Shown in pieces: positions 59,830-64,000 of a DNA stretch of 64,000 nucleotides (its first letter is position 1; every line of letters starts with the position of its first letter). The notes beneath the pieces are model-generated. The model searched no databases, had not been told where the DNA came from, and worked only from the letters and a program-made list of their open reading frames with translations. The position numbers were made by a program, and so were the translations under genes. The stretch is from the NCBI GenBank assembly GCA_900542195.1, contig UQNA01000004.1, positions 21,594-85,593 on the forward strand, read 5' to 3'. The DNA is from an uncultured Sutterella sp. (GTDB taxonomy: Bacteria; Pseudomonadota; Gammaproteobacteria; Burkholderiales; Burkholderiaceae_F).

Positions 59830-60738
59830 ATGGACTCCGTACCCAACCAATTCGAAAACAATATTTTATTTACTGAGACACGATTAGCAAGTCAAGATTT
59901 TCCGGCTCCTGCACTTTATGTCATCGGCCTTCCGATCGGCAACTTTGCTGATATCACGCTGCGTGCCCTTTGGACCTTAAGCTTGTGCGACAAAGTCGCT
60001 GCCGAAGATACAAGAGAGACTAGTAAACTGCTTCAAAAGTTTAGTCTATCTAAAGAATTATTCCCCGTTCATCAGCATAATGAGCAAAATGGGGCTTCTA
60101 AAATCCTTGGCTTCCTTGAGGAAGGTCTGAGGATTGCACTAGTAACCGATGCGGGAACTCCGGCTATCTCTGATCCCGGCTGCAAGGTCGTTGATGCAGT
60201 TCAAAAAGCAGGACTTCCCGTGATTCCCATTCCCGGCTCCAGTGCGGTGGTCACCGCCTTATCGGCTGCCGGCATGGCTCCTGAAGGTTTTATTTTCCAC
60301 GGGTTCTTAGACAGCGGTTCTAAAGAAAGATTAAAGACAATAAAAGAGCTTGTTGACACGGGAAGAACCTTTGTCCTCTATGAAGCTCCCCACAGAATGG
60401 AGAAATTGGCTAAAGAATTAGCCCAAACGGTTCCTCCGGAAAGAAAGATTGTTGTCGCCAGAGAGCTTACAAAGAAATTTGAGGAAATTAAAAGTTTCAC
60501 CTCTGAAACCATCGTGGAATGGTTTGCTTCAAAAAAACCGGCAGGGGAATTTGTGGTAATCATCAATGCGGATACCTCTAAGAAGGAACAGTCCCTGGAT
60601 GAAAACACGCTAAAATGGCTCAAGCATCTCTCCCCCCTGCTTCCAACAGGAGAACTGAGTGCAATGGCTCACGACATCACAGGCATCCCCAAAAAACAAA
60701 TTTATGATGTCCTTCTGCAACTAAAAAAGCAGGATTAA
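59830..60738 (+). CDS. rsmI: 16S rRNA (cytidine(1402)-2'-O)-methyltransferase
   Basis: A 302-aa SAM-dependent methyltransferase of the tetrapyrrole-methylase fold that modifies C1402 of 16S rRNA. Motifs are LYVIGLPIGNFADITLRA (usual TPIGN reads LPIGN), AAEDTRETSKLLQ, VTDAGTPAISDPG and IPIPGSSAVVTALSAAG. The start at 59830 is supported by AGAGG about 5 nt upstream; an in-frame ATG lies eight codons earlier. Its ribosome site lies inside the divergent LpoA-like gene. Confidence 0.94.
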   Translation: MDSVPNQFENNILFTETRLASQDFPAPALYVIGLPIGNFADITLRALWTLSLCDKVAAEDTRETSKLLQKFSLSKELFPVHQHNEQNGASKILGFLEEGLRIALVTDAGTPAISDPGCKVVDAVQKAGLPVIPIPGSSAVVTALSAAGMAPEGFIFHGFLDSGSKERLKTIKELVDTGRTFVLYEAPHRMEKLAKELAQTVPPERKIVVARELTKKFEEIKSFTSETIVEWFASKKPAGEFVVIINADTSKKEQSLDENTLKWLKHLSPLLPTGELSAMAHDITGIPKKQIYDVLLQLKKQD

Positions 60739-60760
60739 CAATTACTAAACAGCATTGCAG

Positions 60761-60789
60761 TTGACGGGGGAAATTCGTTTTATTATTTT
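60761..60789 (+). promoter_or_regulatory. Candidate sigma-70 promoter for ppk2
   Basis: TTGACG (60761-60766) and TATTTT (60784-60789) are spaced by exactly 17 nt, 28-34 nt upstream of the ppk2 start. Confidence 0.5.
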
Positions 60790-60816
60790 CACGGGTCCAA
60801 ATTTTCAATTAAGGAG

Positions 60817-62034
60817 ATGAACTTGTCTTCGAACGATAAAAATAAAGCCAAGGCTAACGAAGCTGAAGTCCTCAATAAAGAAACAACTGCAGAAATGGAG
60901 AAAATTGCGGCCGAAGGTCCTTCCGAAAGTGAAAAAATCGGAACCACTATCGAAAGCATTTCATCCTCTCCGGTAACTTCCGAAACAGAGGCAGAAGAGT
61001 ACGTGACAGAGCAGACTTTCTCTGCTGCAACAGAACATGAGCTGCAAGCTTTAATTGCCATTCTGGACGGAGAATCTCCGACAGATCGCAAATCCATCTT
61101 GAAAGCTCTCGTCCGCAGAGAAAAACTCAAAGAAGCTCCGGCCAACTTAAAAGATAAAAAAGACGCCTCTGAAGACGAATTAAACGAAGATTGGAGAAAA
61201 GGCGGCTATCCGTACAAGAACCGTATGAGCCGCAAGCTCTACGAAAAAGAAAAATATCTTTTGCAGGTTGAGCTGCTCAAACTCCAGTCTTGGGTTAAAG
61301 AAACCGGTCAAAAACTCGTCATTCTTTTTGAAGGACGCGACGCAGCCGGCAAAGGCGGCACCATCCGCCGTTTCATGGAGCACTTGAATCCCCGCGGCGC
61401 CCGTGTGGTTGCTCTTGAAAAACCGACTGACCGTGAACTCGGCCAATGGTATTTCCAACGCTATATTCCGCATCTTCCGACCAAAGGCGAAATCGTTCTC
61501 TTTGACCGTTCTTGGTACAACCGTGCCGGCGTCGAAAGAGTCATGGGTTTCTGCACTAACGAGCAGTACATTGAATTCATGCAGGAGTGCCCGGAATTTG
61601 AAAGATTCCTTACCCGCAGCGGCATCTATCTGATTAAGTTCTGGTTCTCAGTGAGCCGCAAAGAACAGCGCCGCCGTTTCAAAGAACGTCAAGTCCATCC
61701 TTTAAAGAGATGGAAACTCTCTCCGGTTGATATGGCTTCTTTGGATAAATGGGATGACTACACCCGCGCTAAAGAAGATATGTTCTTAAGCACCGATACC
61801 GTAGCAGCGCCATGGACCGTCATTAAGAGCGACGACAAGAAGAGAGCCCGTTTAAACGCGATGAGATATGTGCTTCACTCCTTACCGTATACCGGCAAGG
61901 ATGCAGCCGCCATCGGCCCGATCGATCCTTTAATCTTAGGCCGTGCCAACACTATTTATGAAAAAGGCGAGCACAGCGACATTCTCCTGCAACTGAGCAG
62001 CAACATCGGAAGCGTCAGCAAAAAAGGCAAATAA
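60817..62034 (+). CDS. ppk2: polyphosphate kinase 2
   Basis: A 405-aa PPK2-family kinase that uses polyphosphate to phosphorylate nucleotides. An acidic low-complexity N-terminal extension (about 1-110) precedes the kinase core with Walker A GRDAAGKGG, the lid KPTDRELGQWYFQRYIPHLP and Walker B LFDRSWYNRAGVERVMGF. The single core domain fits class I (GDP/ADP to GTP/ATP). The AAGGAG ribosome site abuts the ATG at 60817 but is 6 nt from an in-frame TTG at 60823, so the true start may be the TTG. Confidence 0.93.
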   Translation: MNLSSNDKNKAKANEAEVLNKETTAEMEKIAAEGPSESEKIGTTIESISSSPVTSETEAEEYVTEQTFSAATEHELQALIAILDGESPTDRKSILKALVRREKLKEAPANLKDKKDASEDELNEDWRKGGYPYKNRMSRKLYEKEKYLLQVELLKLQSWVKETGQKLVILFEGRDAAGKGGTIRRFMEHLNPRGARVVALEKPTDRELGQWYFQRYIPHLPTKGEIVLFDRSWYNRAGVERVMGFCTNEQYIEFMQECPEFERFLTRSGIYLIKFWFSVSRKEQRRRFKERQVHPLKRWKLSPVDMASLDKWDDYTRAKEDMFLSTDTVAAPWTVIKSDDKKRARLNAMRYVLHSLPYTGKDAAAIGPIDPLILGRANTIYEKGEHSDILLQLSSNIGSVSKKGK

Positions 62035-62051
62035 GCTTTGTTGATACGCAG

Positions 62052-62079
62052 AGAGGTCTCACTTAAGAGGCCTCTTTTC
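62052..62079 (+). terminator. Rho-independent terminator after ppk2
   Basis: AGAGGTCTC pairs with GAGGCCTCT (9 bp, one G-T wobble, 6-nt loop), followed by TTTTC, about 18 nt after the stop. Confidence 0.8.
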
Positions 62080-62119
62080 GTTTCCTACCCTCGCATCCTT
62101 ACTATCAACCTCAGGTTTA

Positions 62120-62134
62120 CGATACTCAGTATCG
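62120..62134 (+). promoter_or_regulatory. Candidate operator before the second TtrR-like regulator
   Basis: CGATACT-C-AGTATCG is a perfect 15-bp palindrome about 70 nt upstream of the regulator start. It is a plausible autoregulatory site; nothing else supports it. Confidence 0.35.
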
Positions 62135-62202
62135 CGAATATTATCTCTTCATCTTAGAATTATTTAACACGTCTTAGATCCAACACCTCAGGAGTAACCG
62201 CC

Positions 62203-62820
62203 ATGACTCAGCCGGATGTTCACGAAATTATGGTTGTCCGAATTGTTGATGACGATGAAGAGCTTCTGACTTCTTTCCGATTCTTGCTCGAAGGAGAAGG
62301 CTGGTTCGTACGCACATACAACAGTGCGGAAAGTTTTCTAGAGAAGGACAACTTTAATGTTCCAGGCTGCGCCATTGTTGATATCCGAATGAACGGCATG
62401 AACGGATTGGAGCTGCAAGATACGTTAAATGCCCGAGGAATCAAACTTCCTTTGATTTTTCTGAGCGGCCATGGAACCGTCGAAAACGTAGTAGACACGC
62501 TCCAAAGCGGTGCCGTCACATTTTTATCAAAACCGGCATCTTTAGACAAACTTCGAGAAGCAATCAGCAAAGCAATGGAGTGTGCTTCTGAAATTAATGA
62601 GCAAAAAAGCGATATTCGCAATTGGCACAGCCTTACAGGAAAAGAAAAAGAAGTAGCCAAGCTCGTCAGCCAAGGACTTCTCAACAAGCAAATTGCCGGA
62701 GAATTAGGAATTGCTGAGCGAACCGTTCAAACTCACCGCACCATGGTGTACCGCAAGCTCGATGCTAAAAACAATATTGAGGTCTACAAAATACTCAATA
62801 GGTTGAACCTCATCGACTGA
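62203..62820 (+). CDS. FixJ/TtrR-type response regulator (second copy)
   Basis: A 205-aa regulator, paralogous to the one at about 30 kb. Receiver domain with RIVDDDEE and phosphoacceptor Asp60 in IVDIRMNGMNG, then a LuxR-type helix-turn-helix (LTGKEKEVAKLVSQGLLNKQ, IAERTVQTHRTMVYRKL). AGGAG lies 8 nt before the ATG. Its partner is probably the kinase encoded convergently 34 bp downstream. Confidence 0.9.
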   Translation: MTQPDVHEIMVVRIVDDDEELLTSFRFLLEGEGWFVRTYNSAESFLEKDNFNVPGCAIVDIRMNGMNGLELQDTLNARGIKLPLIFLSGHGTVENVVDTLQSGAVTFLSKPASLDKLREAISKAMECASEINEQKSDIRNWHSLTGKEKEVAKLVSQGLLNKQIAGELGIAERTVQTHRTMVYRKLDAKNNIEVYKILNRLNLID

Positions 62821-62854
62821 TTATGCCTAACCTTCTAAGCTTTCATACAAAAAT

Positions 62855-64000
62855 TCAACTTTTCTCTTGTGATTTCTCTACCGTCCTGCCGAGTTGGATC
62901 ACAATGGATAAGCCGGACGGCTCAGCGGCTTCTATTCTGACTGAGCCTCTATGTCTTTCGGCTATAGCGCGGATAATGGATAAGCCGAGGCCAAGCCCAT
63001 CTTTTTTTGATGTCTGAAGCGGATGCCGTAAGTTCTCAATCTGCTCTTGATTCAATCCGTGACCATTATCAGTGAAGGTCACTTTGACTACACCTTCAGA
63101 ATTCTTTTCTGCTGAAATTTTTATCTCGGGATTCGACTGAGACTCCATCGCCTGAAGCGAATTTTTTAGGATATTTAAAAAGCAAATAGAAAGCTCGAAC
63201 TCATCTCCGTCGATTTTTAAATCCGGAGAAATCGTTTTGATCAATTTAACCTTGGGATGCTTTAGCTGAAAGTCTCCTACCACCTTATTTAACAGAGCCG
63301 ATACGTTAGTCGGCACTCGCTTCAACGGCCTATTCTTCGAAAAGCTCTGTACATGTTCAATGATGTCTATCGCCTTCAAGACGCTGCCTTCAATCTTCTG
63401 CATCACAAAAATCAGCGTTTCCTGTGGAATCGGCGCAGATCCATGTTTTTGACGCGATAAAAGACTCTGAGCATAGTTCTCAATAACGGTTAAAGGCTGT
63501 TTCAGTTCGTGAGCCACCATTGAAGACATAATTGAAACAATGCTTGCTCGTTCCCAAGCTTCAACTTTGCGTTCCATTGCCCACTGTTTTTTTAGACTTT
63601 CTTTGACTAAGGATGTCTGTTTTTCAACCTCACGGACGACTAACCTGTCATGAACAAAGAGCGCAAGCAATAACAAGAGGACGATTAAAGCCGGGTAACG
63701 AGCTTTCCAAATTACATCTGTCCAACTCTCCGGCTCGAAATAGTCAATGAGATCATCATGAGATCTTTTCAAAAGTGCGTAGACGTCTCTTAAGGACGCC
63801 GGATCCGTCCATTCTCCAAAGGTACTCAAAGAACGATCGTTCTTCAAGGTTGCGATCACTTTCCGATTTAATTCTTTAGGAACGCCAGAGGCTGCCATAA
63901 GACTCCACGCCGGATAGAGTTCCGATGTAGATAAGCATTGAGTTTCGGAGAATGTTCTTGGCTCTAAAGGCCTAAGGAGCGCACGTAATTTCTCAGGAAG
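62855..64000 (-). CDS. TtrS-like sensor histidine kinase (second copy), truncated by the window edge
   Basis: The frame is open from the right edge, so the N terminus and most of the periplasmic domain lie outside; the Met at 63898 is internal. The visible part shows the end of the PhnD-like sensor domain (CLSTSELYPAW), a transmembrane helix (ALIVLLLLLALFVHDRLV), a HisKA box with MVAHELKQPL and an HATPase with DNGHGLNQEQ and GLGLGLSIIRA. It resembles the kinase near 31 kb in layout. A reductase gene set for it may lie beyond the window. Confidence 0.88.
   Translation of the reverse strand, partial: LPEKLRALLRPLEPRTFSETQCLSTSELYPAWSLMAASGVPKELNRKVIATLKNDRSLSTFGEWTDPASLRDVYALLKRSHDDLIDYFEPESWTDVIWKARYPALIVLLLLLALFVHDRLVVREVEKQTSLVKESLKKQWAMERKVEAWERASIVSIMSSMVAHELKQPLTVIENYAQSLLSRQKHGSAPIPQETLIFVMQKIEGSVLKAIDIIEHVQSFSKNRPLKRVPTNVSALLNKVVGDFQLKHPKVKLIKTISPDLKIDGDEFELSICFLNILKNSLQAMESQSNPEIKISAEKNSEGVVKVTFTDNGHGLNQEQIENLRHPLQTSKKDGLGLGLSIIRAIAERHRGSVRIEAAEPSGLSIVIQLGRTVEKSQEKS

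Overview
The window looks like chromosomal DNA of an anaerobic, gut-type betaproteobacterium, most likely a member of the Sutterellaceae (Parasutterella/Turicimonas-like). This is inference. It rests on betaproteobacterial gene orders (kdsD-kdsC-lptC-lptA-lptB-rpoN-ptsN-hprK-rapZ; fmdB next to aspS), on FccA-type periplasmic flavin reductases with TtrS/TtrR-like sensors, and on a periplasmic [FeFe] hydrogenase. No 16S rRNA, tRNA, CRISPR array, prophage, transposase or replication origin was seen. Most of the window is housekeeping DNA in short, tightly packed operons, with many clear intrinsic terminators. All functional calls come from reading motifs, without database searches.

Layout. 1-11.2 kb: end of an OFA-like MFS carrier, a LysE exporter, purL, a uvrA/glycerate kinase pair, ssb and an EamA transporter. 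11.4-16.1 kb: a 25-codon ORF spanning an inverted repeat, then a tripartite MacAB-type efflux operon (outer-membrane factor, adaptor, ATPase, permease). 16.2-23.7 kb: a HisN-like phosphatase, an EF-G-like GTPase, fmdB, aspS, sotB and two small genes. 23.8-26.5 kb: a Pat-type acyl-CoA-synthetase-like/GNAT protein. 26.5-32.2 kb: a reverse-strand operon for an anaerobic respiratory module (sensor kinase, FixJ/TtrR-type regulator, a Tat-exported flavoprotein reductase, a Sec-exported flavoprotein reductase, a tetrahaem cytochrome c). 32.4-34.5 kb: an enoyl-CoA hydratase-fold protein, an acyl-CoA thioesterase and a lone amino-acid ABC ATPase. 34.7-42.4 kb: the Kdo/LPS-transport/sigma-54/nitrogen-PTS block. 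42.4-45.5 kb: uracil permease-mutM-mutY. 45.7-48.5 kb: prfC and a lone Fe(III)-type binding protein. 48.5-54.0 kb: the hydrogenase region (hydF, a b-type cytochrome, HydB small subunit, HydA large subunit, HemN/HemW-like radical SAM protein). 54.1-62.0 kb: an acyl-CoA ligase, a Pro/Gly-rich secreted protein, uup, an LpoA-like protein, rsmI and ppk2. 62.2-64.0 kb: a second TtrR-like regulator facing a second TtrS-like kinase that runs off the right edge.

How the parts may work together. HydA/HydB carry the motifs of a periplasmic [FeFe] hydrogenase, and the adjoining four-helix b-type cytochrome would link it to the quinone pool. The flavoprotein/tetrahaem cytochrome operon would provide terminal reductases for an organic acceptor sensed by the PhnD-like periplasmic domain of the kinase. 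The flavoprotein active sites differ from fumarate reductase: the HPT-type substrate histidine is missing in both, and the usual arginine acid is displaced in one, so the acceptor is probably not fumarate. This module, together with the hydrogenase, is the best candidate in the window for an uncharacterised biological system.
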